64,000 bases of DNA from Pseudidiomarina taiwanensis (GTDB lineage: Bacteria; Pseudomonadota; Gammaproteobacteria; Enterobacterales; Alteromonadaceae), in NCBI RefSeq assembly GCF_003987435.1, contig NZ_PIQG01000004.1:1-64000 (forward strand), in the 5' to 3' direction. Position numbers and translations under genes: made by a program. The notes beneath the pieces were generated by a model. That model was not told the origin of the DNA and ran no database searches. It was given only the letters and a program-made list of their open reading frames with translations. Positions 31,461-38,457 of the stretch are shown in pieces (the stretch's first letter is position 1; each line of letters opens with the position of its first letter).

Positions 31461-31504
31461 TTTGTAATCCCCCCGAAAAATCGGAGTAATTATAAATAGA
31501 ATGC

Positions 31505-32404
31505 TCAACTCTTTAACAAGGCGGCAAGCTGTTCTAACTGCAGTTGATAGGCCTCAGCGCTCTCCTTTTTAAACTTCGCCAAATTCATCAACTTCCATTT
31601 TACCGATGGAAATTGATGATAATTATAAACAGACCAGTCCGGTTCTAAGCCGTTAAAACTAAGCAGAAATTGCTTATCCGCCTCGTTCAAACTCCGACGT
31701 ACAGTCTCTATCAGCTTGAGTCGTGTTGTTTCAAAATCAGTATAACTAAATACAACATTACTCATGCCTTCAAACTGGTTCTCGAAAGCTGCCCTTTGGT
31801 CAAATAAGTTAGGGGCAAGCATTTCATGTGTTGGTCGATTGCTACTAATCAGTGCGAACATGAAGCCCCGTTTGATTTCATCGATAAACCCTATGTTTTC
31901 CAACAATAGTTTTGTGTCGAAAAGGTCTCGCGGATGCTGTCTATCCAGCGCGGCGCAGATTTTCCCACCGTAAAGCTGACCCAATGGCACCACCGGCATC
32001 GCACAGAACACGTTGTATTGCTCTTGTGCAGCTGAACAAAGTGGTAGCTTTTTTGCAGGGCCAAGTAAGCCACACCCAACCATGTTCACTTCGACTTTTA
32101 TTTGAATGCCGTGCTCACTCATTTGAAGCTTACACACATTCGGCTTGTGCTGAACCCTTATCGTTGCTCGCAACTTATCAACTCGATCTTTTATTCGCAG
32201 TAGCGCAGCATTGATTACTGCGAGTGCTTCCGCGCGCACTTCTAACCCAACATATGTTAAGTCAATATCTACAGAAAGCCTTGGCATGTCCTGCAAGAAT
32301 AAATTGATAGCGGTACCGCCATGCATTGCAAAGCAATCCTCTTTCGCGATTTCCGGCAACACATCGAGTAGCAGCTTTACCTGTCTTTTATAAGCTTCGT
32401 TCAT
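31505..32404 (-). CDS. abiEii: AbiEii-type nucleotidyltransferase toxin (copy A)
   Basis: 299 residues of the AbiEii/type IV toxin family. The nucleotidyltransferase motif I is at 29-49: GGTAINLF then RLSVDIDLTY, with metal-binding Asp46 and Asp48. A later basic motif GGKICAALDRQHPRDLFD is also family-typical. In studied AbiE systems the toxin uses nucleotides to modify targets such as tRNA and arrests growth, giving abortive infection against phage. It overlaps its antitoxin gene by four bases (ATGA), antitoxin first. Paralogous to the copy at 33721-34620, about 80-85% identical by eye. Confidence 0.88.
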   Translation of the reverse strand: MNEAYKRQVKLLLDVLPEIAKEDCFAMHGGTAINLFLQDMPRLSVDIDLTYVGLEVRAEALAVINAALLRIKDRVDKLRATIRVQHKPNVCKLQMSEHGIQIKVEVNMVGCGLLGPAKKLPLCSAAQEQYNVFCAMPVVPLGQLYGGKICAALDRQHPRDLFDTKLLLENIGFIDEIKRGFMFALISSNRPTHEMLAPNLFDQRAAFENQFEGMSNVVFSYTDFETTRLKLIETVRRSLNEADKQFLLSFNGLEPDWSVYNYHQFPSVKWKLMNLAKFKKESAEAYQLQLEQLAALLKS

Positions 32405-33171
32405 TCCATTGATTCCAGTTCCTTTGGTACAGTGATTTGGTATTTCGGGATGTAAACACCGTTGGCTACTATCGCACGCTTACCCGAGCCTAGGTTTACA
32501 CTGCTTAAATCAAGATATTGCATCCAGTCGTGATTTGCTTTCTCGGCCAGATAAAGAAATAAGCGTTTCACTTTTATTGAGTTACAGGCTTCTAACAACT
32601 TTTGCACGGAGGTGGGCCGCAAGTTATTGAGGCCCTCCATGAGCTCATAAGCTTCCAGTAACGATTGTGACTTGGGTGCAAGATACAGACACTCCATGAT
32701 GGCTCGCGCTGGCTCTGATACTTTAACCGTGAACTGTTTATGCGGTATTTCGGTTATACCGATTTCGGGCGGCAGAAAGTTGGATAACGTGTACTTGACG
32801 TTAACGCTCCAGTCTTGTTTTTTAAACCACAAAGGCACATGCTCGCCATGAGCGCCAAATAGCTGCACGTGCTTTGGGGAAAGCTCTAAATAATGCGCCT
32901 TGCCTTGCAACCCTAGGGCAGTCTTTCCGCCAGGATGTAACGATAAGCCGAGCTGAGTTTGCATGGCGTACACCCCGCCGAGGTAATCCACGTGGTCGCC
33001 ATAGCGTATTAATGCACCAGCCCCGATGCTCTCAAACCACTGGCTTTTTTTATAGCGCTGCTGCAAGTCGAGGCTGTAGCCATTTTCAACAAGCCAAGAA
33101 GAGCAGAGCACGACGCCCGATGGCTGGGAGCTCAGCAGCCGGTTTAATTTTGATGATATATCCGTACTCAT
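32401..33171 (-). CDS. abiEi: AbiEi-type antitoxin/repressor (copy A)
   Basis: 256 residues. The N-terminal winged helix (about 5-55; GVVLCSSWLVENGYSLDLQ, then FESIGAGALIR) is followed by an AbiEi C-terminal antitoxin domain (PARAIMECLYLAPKSQS). In known systems AbiEi represses its own promoter by binding inverted repeats, and its C-terminal domain counteracts the toxin. The start codon lies three bases from an inverted repeat, which supports this. It is upstream of and overlaps abiEii. It differs from copy B at few N-terminal positions (for example Asn30 against His30). Confidence 0.85.
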   Translation of the reverse strand: MSTDISSKLNRLLSSQPSGVVLCSSWLVENGYSLDLQQRYKKSQWFESIGAGALIRYGDHVDYLGGVYAMQTQLGLSLHPGGKTALGLQGKAHYLELSPKHVQLFGAHGEHVPLWFKKQDWSVNVKYTLSNFLPPEIGITEIPHKQFTVKVSEPARAIMECLYLAPKSQSLLEAYELMEGLNNLRPTSVQKLLEACNSIKVKRLFLYLAEKANHDWMQYLDLSSVNLGSGKRAIVANGVYIPKYQITVPKELESME

Positions 33172-33174
33172 GGT

Positions 33175-33244
33175 ACTAACCTGTTAATCATTTCAAACTA
33201 CAGATTAGTTTATATTTTCAATCATGTCAGTACTAATGGTGCTA
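33175..33244 (-). promoter_or_regulatory. abiE A promoter and operator
   Basis: On the minus strand a -35 TTAGTA (33231-33236) and -10 TATAAA (33209-33214) are spaced by 16 bases. A near-perfect 10-bp inverted repeat (ACTAACCTGT at 33175-33184, ACAGATTAGT at 33200-33209) lies between the -10 and the start codon, and a second, imperfect palindrome (TACTAATGGTGCTA) overlaps the -35. This is the layout expected for AbiEi autorepression. Confidence 0.6.
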
Positions 33245-33567
33245 ATTTTTATGAAATTTCAAACCCAAAAGCCTACCGGGGATTCAAGAAAACTGTCACC
33301 CTACTAAATATTTCCTGTTCCTTCTGGCCTAAAACAAAATCAAAATGGTGGAATTTTTTCCACCTAAAAACTCAGGTTTTTCCCGAGGTTCAGAATTTTT
33401 TGTCGCGAGGCAAAGGTCAAAAATTGAAATTTCTACTTCGGTTTCCTGTGACCAATTTTGTCATTAAACGGTCTCAAAAGTGTCGATTTCGACGCCCAAC
33501 AAAAAGTCACAACACCGTTTAAGCCCTCACCACGCCTAGCTTTAACGATTTACCACCGAACCCATGA
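33245..33567. other. Non-coding A/T-rich spacer with hairpins before the tRNA remnant
   Basis: No coding sequence with family features is visible here. It contains a perfect hairpin GGTGGAA-TTTT-TTCCACC (33347-33364). It also contains a nested structure: outer arms TTAAACGGT (33464-33472) and ACCGTTTAA (33514-33522) enclose an inner hairpin GTCGA-TT-TCGAC (33482-33493). The nested structure ends 45 bases before the tRNA-derived repeat. Confidence 0.5.
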
Positions 33568-33618
33568 CTGCCCTCCGGAGGCAGAGGCCGCAGGTTCGAC
33601 TCCTGCCGGGTGCGCCAT
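33568..33618 (+). repeat. Right att-type repeat: tRNA-Arg 3' half remnant
   Basis: A copy of the tRNA-Arg anticodon arm, variable region, T arm and acceptor 3' strand with CCA, but no D arm or 5' acceptor strand, so not a working tRNA. The T stem reads GCAGG/CCTGC where the intact gene has ACAGG/CCTGT, a compensated base-pair change. This marks the right end of the tRNA-bounded island. Confidence 0.85.
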
Positions 33619-33720
33619 TTTTACTGACTTGCAGCGCACCCTCTTGTCCTTATAGTGCCGATAAATCAAAAGTCCCAATGTAATCCCCCCGAAAAGTCGG
33701 AGTAGTTATGAGTAGAATTT

Positions 33721-34620
33721 TCAATTCGCGAGTAATATAGCAAGATTATCCAACTGTCGCTGATAATCGGCCGGGCTCTCCTTTTTAAAGTTAGCCAAAT
33801 TCAACAATTTCCATTTAACCGACGGGAAGTGTTGATAATCATAAACCGACCAATCTGGCTCTAATTTATTGAAATTCAGCAGAAATTGCTTATCCGCCTC
33901 GGTCAAACTGCGACGTATGATGTCGATAAGCGTGTCTCGTGTTGCCGCAAAATCAGCATAACTAAATGCGATATTACTCATGCCTTCAAACTGGCTTTCA
34001 AAAGCAGCTCTCTGATCGAGCAAATTCGGGGCAAGCATTTCATGTGTAGGCCGATTACCACTCATGAGAGCAAATAGAAAACCATGCTTTATTTCGTCAA
34101 TAAAACCGATCTTTTCTAACAACAATTTTGTGTCAAAAAGATCGCGAGGATGCTGTCTATCCAAAGCTGCGCAGATCTTCCCACCGTATAGTTGCCCCAC
34201 CGGCACTACCGGCATCGCACAAAACACGTTGTATTTTTCTTGTGCTGCAGAACAAAGCGGTAACTTTTTCGCTGGGGCAAGCAAGCCGCGCCCAACCATG
34301 TTTACTTCAACTTTAATTTGAACGCCCTGTTCACTTATTTGAAGCTTGCACACATTCGGCTTGTGCTGAACTCTAATCGTTGCTCGCAACTTATCAACAC
34401 GATCTTTTATTCTCAGTAACGCAGCATTTATCTCGGCAAGCGCTTGTGCGCGCGCTTCTAACCCTGCGTAAGTTAAATCAATATCCACAGACAGTCTTGG
34501 CATATTCTGCAGAAACAAATTTATAGCTGTACCACCATGCATAGCAAAGCATTCTTCTTTAGCGATTTCGGGTAACACATCGAGAAGCAGCTTCACCTGC
34601 TTTTTATAGGATTCATTCAT
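33721..34620 (-). CDS. abiEii: AbiEii-type nucleotidyltransferase toxin (copy B)
   Basis: 299 residues, colinear with copy A without gaps. The catalytic motif GGTAINLF and RLSVDIDLTY and the basic GGKICAALDRQHPRDLFD are unchanged, so both toxins should be active. Substitutions cluster in the C-terminal third (for example DFAATRDTLIDIIRRSL against DFETTRLKLIETVRRSL in copy A), where partner or target contacts could differ. Overlaps its antitoxin by four bases. Confidence 0.88.
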   Translation of the reverse strand: MNESYKKQVKLLLDVLPEIAKEECFAMHGGTAINLFLQNMPRLSVDIDLTYAGLEARAQALAEINAALLRIKDRVDKLRATIRVQHKPNVCKLQISEQGVQIKVEVNMVGRGLLAPAKKLPLCSAAQEKYNVFCAMPVVPVGQLYGGKICAALDRQHPRDLFDTKLLLEKIGFIDEIKHGFLFALMSGNRPTHEMLAPNLLDQRAAFESQFEGMSNIAFSYADFAATRDTLIDIIRRSLTEADKQFLLNFNKLEPDWSVYDYQHFPSVKWKLLNLANFKKESPADYQRQLDNLAILLAN

Positions 34621-35387
34621 TCCATTGACTCCAGTTCCTTTGGTACGGTTATTTGATATTTCGTGATGTAAACACCGTTGGATACTATCGCACGCTTGCC
34701 CGAGCCTAGGTTTACTCTGTTTAAATCAAGATATTGCACCCAGTCGTGATTCGCTTTATCGGCCATATAAAGAAATAAGCGTTTCACTTTTATTGAGCTG
34801 CAGACCTCTAAGAGCTGTTGCACGGAAGCAGGTCGCAAGTTATTCAGGCCCTCCATGAGCTCATACACTTCCAGTAGCGATTGTGATTTTGGCGCTAGAT
34901 ACAAGCACTCCATGATAGCGCGCGCAGGGTTCGATACTTTGACCGTAAACTGCTTGTACGATAGTTCGGTTAAACCAACTTCGGGTGGCAAAAAGTTAGA
35001 AAGCGTACACTTGACGTTAACGCTCCAATCTTGTTTTTTAAACCACAGCGGCACGTGTTCGCCTTGGGCGCCAAATAGCTGCGCGTGCTTTGGGGAAAGC
35101 TCTAAATAATGCGCCTTCCCTTGCAACCCCAGTGCGGTTTTTCCTCCAGGATGAAGCGATAGCTCGAGCTGGGTTTGCATGGCGTATACACCACCTAGAT
35201 AATCGACTTGGTCGCCATAGCGTATTAATGCACCTGCACCTATACTTTCAAACCACTGGCTCTTTTTATAGCGTTGCTGCAAGTCGAGGCTATAGCCATG
35301 TTCAACAAGCCAAGATGAGCAGAGCACCACGCCCGATGGTTGGCTGCTAAGTAGGCGGTTTAATTTTGATGATTTATTCGCACTCAT
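34617..35387 (-). CDS. abiEi: AbiEi-type antitoxin/repressor (copy B)
   Basis: 256 residues, colinear with copy A. Same winged-helix plus antitoxin domain layout. Differences from copy A include residues 3-5 of the N-terminus, His30 for Asn30 in the winged helix, Gln60 for His60, and scattered changes in the C-terminal domain (GLTELSYKQFTV against GITEIPHKQFTV). Its operator carries matching changes on both arms relative to copy A. Translationally coupled to abiEii B. Confidence 0.85.
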   Translation of the reverse strand: MSANKSSKLNRLLSSQPSGVVLCSSWLVEHGYSLDLQQRYKKSQWFESIGAGALIRYGDQVDYLGGVYAMQTQLELSLHPGGKTALGLQGKAHYLELSPKHAQLFGAQGEHVPLWFKKQDWSVNVKCTLSNFLPPEVGLTELSYKQFTVKVSNPARAIMECLYLAPKSQSLLEVYELMEGLNNLRPASVQQLLEVCSSIKVKRLFLYMADKANHDWVQYLDLNRVNLGSGKRAIVSNGVYITKYQITVPKELESME

Positions 35388-35390
35388 GGT

Positions 35391-35457
35391 ACTAACCTAT
35401 TAACCATTTCAAACTATAGGTTAGTTTATATTTTTATTCATGTCATTACTAATAGTA
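35391..35457 (-). promoter_or_regulatory. abiE B promoter and operator
   Basis: Minus-strand -35 TTAGTA (35447-35452), 16-base spacer, -10 TATAAA (35425-35430). A perfect 10-bp inverted repeat ACTAACCTAT (35391-35400) / ATAGGTTAGT (35416-35425) lies between the -10 and the ATG. A perfect palindrome TACTAATAGTA (35447-35457) overlaps the -35. Spacing is identical to unit A. Confidence 0.65.
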
Positions 35458-35628
35458 CATAAATTTATATTTTTTTAAACCTGCGGGTCTATCGGGGATT
35501 TTCGAAAATTGTGATTCCACCAGATTTTCTGTAACTACCCCGTAAAATAATACAGCTCACTCGTAGAATTTCTTTTAAACTAAAACAAAGGAGTTTTACA
35601 ATTCGACTTGTTACGCTACGCCGAAAAT

Positions 35629-35668
35629 TTGCGTATTTTACGATATAGCGTATACTATTTAAATATAC
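35629..35668 (+). promoter_or_regulatory. hipBA promoter with overlapping operator
   Basis: TTGCGT (35629-35634), 16-base spacer and TATACT (35651-35656) make a good promoter 43 bases before hipB. The inverted repeat GTATACTATTTAAATATAC (35650-35668) covers the -10, the position expected for HipB autorepression. The rest of 35458-35628 shows only the fading tail of AbiE unit B and no gene. Confidence 0.65.
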
Positions 35669-35698
35669 TCTCTGGCGTAAATTTAGGTTTGTTGCAGC

Positions 35699-35953
35699 AT
35701 GAATATCACACGACCCCAACAGCTCAGTACGTTCATAAAAGAACACCGCAAAAAGCATGGCATCACTCAAGCCGAGATTGCTAAACTTGTGGGTATTCGT
35801 GTCGCAACCATTTCCGATTTTGAAAACAAACCGGAGTCATGCAAGTTAGAAACTTTCTTTAAAATTCTAGCAGCGCTTAATTTACAAATAGGCGTTACTA
35901 CTCGCGATCACGCGTCGAATGACCAGCAAAACCAATGGACTGAAGAGTGGTAA
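35699..35953 (+). CDS. hipB: HipB-like XRE antitoxin
   Basis: 84 residues with a canonical helix-turn-helix (about 22-45; ITQAEIAKLVGIRVATISDFE) and the HipB-like continuation ETFFKILAALNLQIGV. The tail ends in NQWTEEW; E. coli HipB also ends in a Trp-containing flexible tail. It represses the operon and neutralises HipA by binding it. Only three bases separate it from hipA. The ribosome-binding site is weak. Confidence 0.88.
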   Translation: MNITRPQQLSTFIKEHRKKHGITQAEIAKLVGIRVATISDFENKPESCKLETFFKILAALNLQIGVTTRDHASNDQQNQWTEEW

Positions 35954-35956
35954 TAC

Positions 35957-37267
35957 ATGGATACGCTTGATGTTTACATGAACGGCATAAAAACGGGCGA
36001 ATACACTCGCACACGCAGCGGTGCCAGCACATTTATCTACGACAAGGATTGGCTCGAGTCGCCGGGGCGACGCAGTCTATCACTTTCATTGCCTCTTAGC
36101 ACCACGAAATACAAAGGCCTTGAAGTCTATAACTACTTTGACAATCTCATCCCTGACTCTCGCGAAATTCGTGAGCGTATTGTAGCTCGCTTTAATGCTA
36201 ACTCTACCGATCCATTCGATATTTTGTCGCAAATTGGTCGAGATTGCGTCGGCGCTATTCAGCTTGTTCCACACGGTTCTAAAACACCAAATGTGCACAC
36301 TATCGATGCAACGCCACTAAGCGAAGACAATGTAGCAAAAATTTTAAAGGGCTATCAGTCGAATACACCACTGGGCATGTTAGACGCTGAAGCCGACTTT
36401 CGTATTTCGCTTGCCGGTGCCCAAGAAAAAACGGCCTTACTGTTTCATAATGGGCAGTGGTGTTTGCCGCACGGAGCAACCCCTACCACGCATATTATTA
36501 AGCTACCTATTGGCGAAATACGTTCACATGATCGCGTCATCGATATGACACATAGTGTTGAAAATGAGTATTTATGTCTGAAAATTGCGAAGGCTTATGG
36601 GTTTGATACTGCAGAGTGCGACATCATTACACCCGATGGCGTCAAAGCGCTCTCTGTAGAGCGTTTTGACAGGAAATTTGCATCTGACAGATCATGGATT
36701 ATGCGCCTACCCCAAGAAGACTTTTGTCAAGTGACAGGCGCATCTCCCGCAAGAAAATACGAGGTAGATGGAGGGCCTGCAATATCGCGGATCATGAAAG
36801 AACTAGTTGGTGCACAATATCCTATTCATGATCGGGAAATTTTGATGCGCACACAAGTCTTGTTTTGGATTCTAGGCGCTACGGACGGTCACGCAAAAAA
36901 CTTTTCCATTTTTATTGATAAAGGAGACCAGTATCGGCTCACTCCTCTCTACGATATTTTATCAGCGTTCCCCACAGTTAATAAGAAAAGCTTACACGAA
37001 AAGGATTTGAAGCTGGCAATGTCACTGAAAGGGAGTAGGGGCAGAAAATATGAATGCCGAATGATCAGCCGCCGGCATTTTTTGGCAACTGCGAACGAAG
37101 TTGGCTTTAGTGGTGAAACGATGAACAAGATACTGGATGACATGGCGGCCCGAACTGAGCAGGTTATTGAGGAAGTTGCGGCCAAGTTACCGCATTCATT
37201 TCCTACATTTATTTCAGAGCCAATTTTTGAAGGTATGCGTAAGCATAGCCAGCGCCTAGTTAGGTGA
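35957..37267 (+). CDS. hipA: HipA serine/threonine kinase toxin
   Basis: 436 residues, full length. E. coli HipA phosphorylates glutamyl-tRNA synthetase and causes multidrug tolerance. Key residues are conserved with a one-residue shift: the autophosphorylated Ser151 in RISLAGAQEKTALL, catalytic Asp310 in GATDGHAKNFS, and metal-binding Asp333 in YDILSA. The N-terminal subdomain (YNYFDNLIPDS) is intact. Looks active. After it, 37268-37462 holds no gene, only a near-palindrome GTGCTATTAGTAC (37325-37337) resembling the AbiE -35 palindromes. Confidence 0.93.
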   Translation: MDTLDVYMNGIKTGEYTRTRSGASTFIYDKDWLESPGRRSLSLSLPLSTTKYKGLEVYNYFDNLIPDSREIRERIVARFNANSTDPFDILSQIGRDCVGAIQLVPHGSKTPNVHTIDATPLSEDNVAKILKGYQSNTPLGMLDAEADFRISLAGAQEKTALLFHNGQWCLPHGATPTTHIIKLPIGEIRSHDRVIDMTHSVENEYLCLKIAKAYGFDTAECDIITPDGVKALSVERFDRKFASDRSWIMRLPQEDFCQVTGASPARKYEVDGGPAISRIMKELVGAQYPIHDREILMRTQVLFWILGATDGHAKNFSIFIDKGDQYRLTPLYDILSAFPTVNKKSLHEKDLKLAMSLKGSRGRKYECRMISRRHFLATANEVGFSGETMNKILDDMAARTEQVIEEVAAKLPHSFPTFISEPIFEGMRKHSQRLVR

Positions 37268-37462
37268 ATCAAGCCCTAATTTATAAATCACGCTAGCGAT
37301 GGCTTTACATTATTTTATATTTCGGTGCTATTAGTACGTAACAAAATCAAATTTTAAACTGTGGTGCTGGTTGTGCCCACTTTAGTGGTCAACAAACCCC
37401 AGACACCTTGTTAGTTAAATTCTCGTCTTATGAGACCGATTCCGCAGTCCAACGATCCAACC

Positions 37463-38275
37463 TTAACGCCTCCCCAATCCGCCCTGCTTAGCACGCGGCT
37501 GGTTGGCTGGAGGCCCCTTTTTACGGCGACTGCGATGCCCCTCTGGGGCGAGACCGCTCGAGTGTTCGATAGACTTCATTAAGGTTTGGAGCTCTTCCTT
37601 ATTAAGATTACGCCATTGACCAAGTTGTAGCGCCCCCAACCGGACATGCATAATGCGTGTCCGTTCAAGCTTACGCACCCTGTAGCCAAAGTATTCGCAC
37701 ATTCGGCGGATTTGGCGGTTCATCCCTTCAACTAAGATAATTTTAAAGGCATGGCTACCGAACGCATGAACCTTACAGCGCTTGGACCGCGTGCCAAGAA
37801 TCGGTACACCACTCGCCATGCCTTGAATGAAGTCTGGTGTCACTGGCCGGTCGACGGTGACGACATATTCCTTTTCGTGCTTATTTCCAGCACGCAGGAT
37901 TTTGTTGACCAAATCGCCATTGCTAGTAAGAAAAATCAGACCTTGGGAGTCTTTATCGAGTCGACCGATGGGAAAGATCCGTTGCTTATGACCGACGAAA
38001 TCAGTGATGTTGTTGCGCTCAGCAGGGTCGGTCGTGCAAACCACGCCGACGGGCTTATTCAAGACGATAAACACAAACTCTTCTTTATTTTGTGGCGCAA
38101 TAAGACGCCCTTGCAAACGCACCTCATCGCCCGCCACAACTTGCGCGCCGACCTCTGCCCGCCTGCCATTGATGGTGACTTGCCCTTGCTCTATAAATCG
38201 ATCGGCTTGGCGGCGCGAACAGGCCCCGCTCTCGCTGATGAATTTATTTAATCGAACTGATGTGCGCTCTTCCAT
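37463..38275 (-). CDS. rluF: 23S rRNA pseudouridine(2604) synthase RluF
   Basis: 270 residues: S4 RNA-binding domain ([23 protein letters not shown]) and an RsuA-type pseudouridine synthase domain with the catalytic Asp in [10 protein letters not shown]. The C-terminal tail is basic and Gly/Pro-rich ([17 protein letters not shown]). The N-terminal sequence matches RluF better than RluB or RluE. GAGGTGAT precedes the ATG. First core gene to the right of the accessory region. Confidence 0.9.
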   Translation of the reverse strand: MEERTSVRLNKFISESGACSRRQADRFIEQGQVTINGRRAEVGAQVVAGDEVRLQGRLIAPQNKEEFVFIVLNKPVGVVCTTDPAERNNITDFVGHKQRIFPIGRLDKDSQGLIFLTSNGDLVNKILRAGNKHEKEYVVTVDRPVTPDFIQGMASGVPILGTRSKRCKVHAFGSHAFKIILVEGMNRQIRRMCEYFGYRVRKLERTRIMHVRLGALQLGQWRNLNKEELQTLMKSIEHSSGLAPEGHRSRRKKGPPANQPRAKQGGLGRR

Positions 38276-38375
38276 ATCACCTCAGAGTGAGTCTTTGCTG
38301 CGCATTATACGCAATATTCGCCAGTTTACAGAAACTATCCGCCGTAAAGTGAGTAAATTTCATATTGCTTATTGC

Positions 38376-38395
38376 AATTAAGAATGATTCGCATT
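38376..38395 (+). promoter_or_regulatory. Fur box
   Basis: AATTAAGAATGATTCGCATT matches the usual AATGAGAATGATTNNCATT form of Fur sites and lies about 60 bases before the siderophore receptor start, so iron-replete repression is likely. Confidence 0.65.
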
Positions 38396-38457
38396 AACAT
38401 CACCGCCACTCATAAAGTAATGACGTCTTTTTGATTAATTTAATTGGAGATCTGCAC

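Larger units (their letters stand above)
31463..33310. repeat. AbiE repeat unit A
   Basis: Begins at TGTAATCCCCCCGAAAAAT, contains the abiEii and abiEi genes plus their promoter, and ends about 33,310. Unit B (33679-35520) has the same layout with the same 42-base distance from the left boundary to the abiEii stop. Homology continues upstream of the promoter through an ACCGGGGATT/ATCGGGGATT segment before fading. Confidence 0.75.
33679..35520. repeat. AbiE repeat unit B
   Basis: The second copy of the AbiE unit, starting at TGTAATCCCCCCGAAAAGT, in the same orientation as unit A and lying outside the tRNA-bounded interval. The sharp shared left edge and shared upstream tail show the whole unit, not only the genes, was duplicated or acquired twice. 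Recombination between the units would remove about 2.2 kb including the att remnant. Confidence 0.75.

Noticed and set aside
31463-31490. TGTAATCCCCCCGAAAAAT as an insertion-sequence terminal repeat
   Set aside because: No inverted partner TCGGGGGGATTACA and no transposase found nearby; kept only as the repeat-unit boundary.
33464-33522. Integron attC site
   Set aside because: The arms end in TTAAAC/GTTTAA-like sequence, but proper R and L boxes with spacers are lacking and no integron integrase or cassette order is seen.
33568-33618. Second tRNA-Arg gene
   Set aside because: Only the 3' half is present; no D arm, 5' acceptor strand or promoter. It is an att-type remnant.
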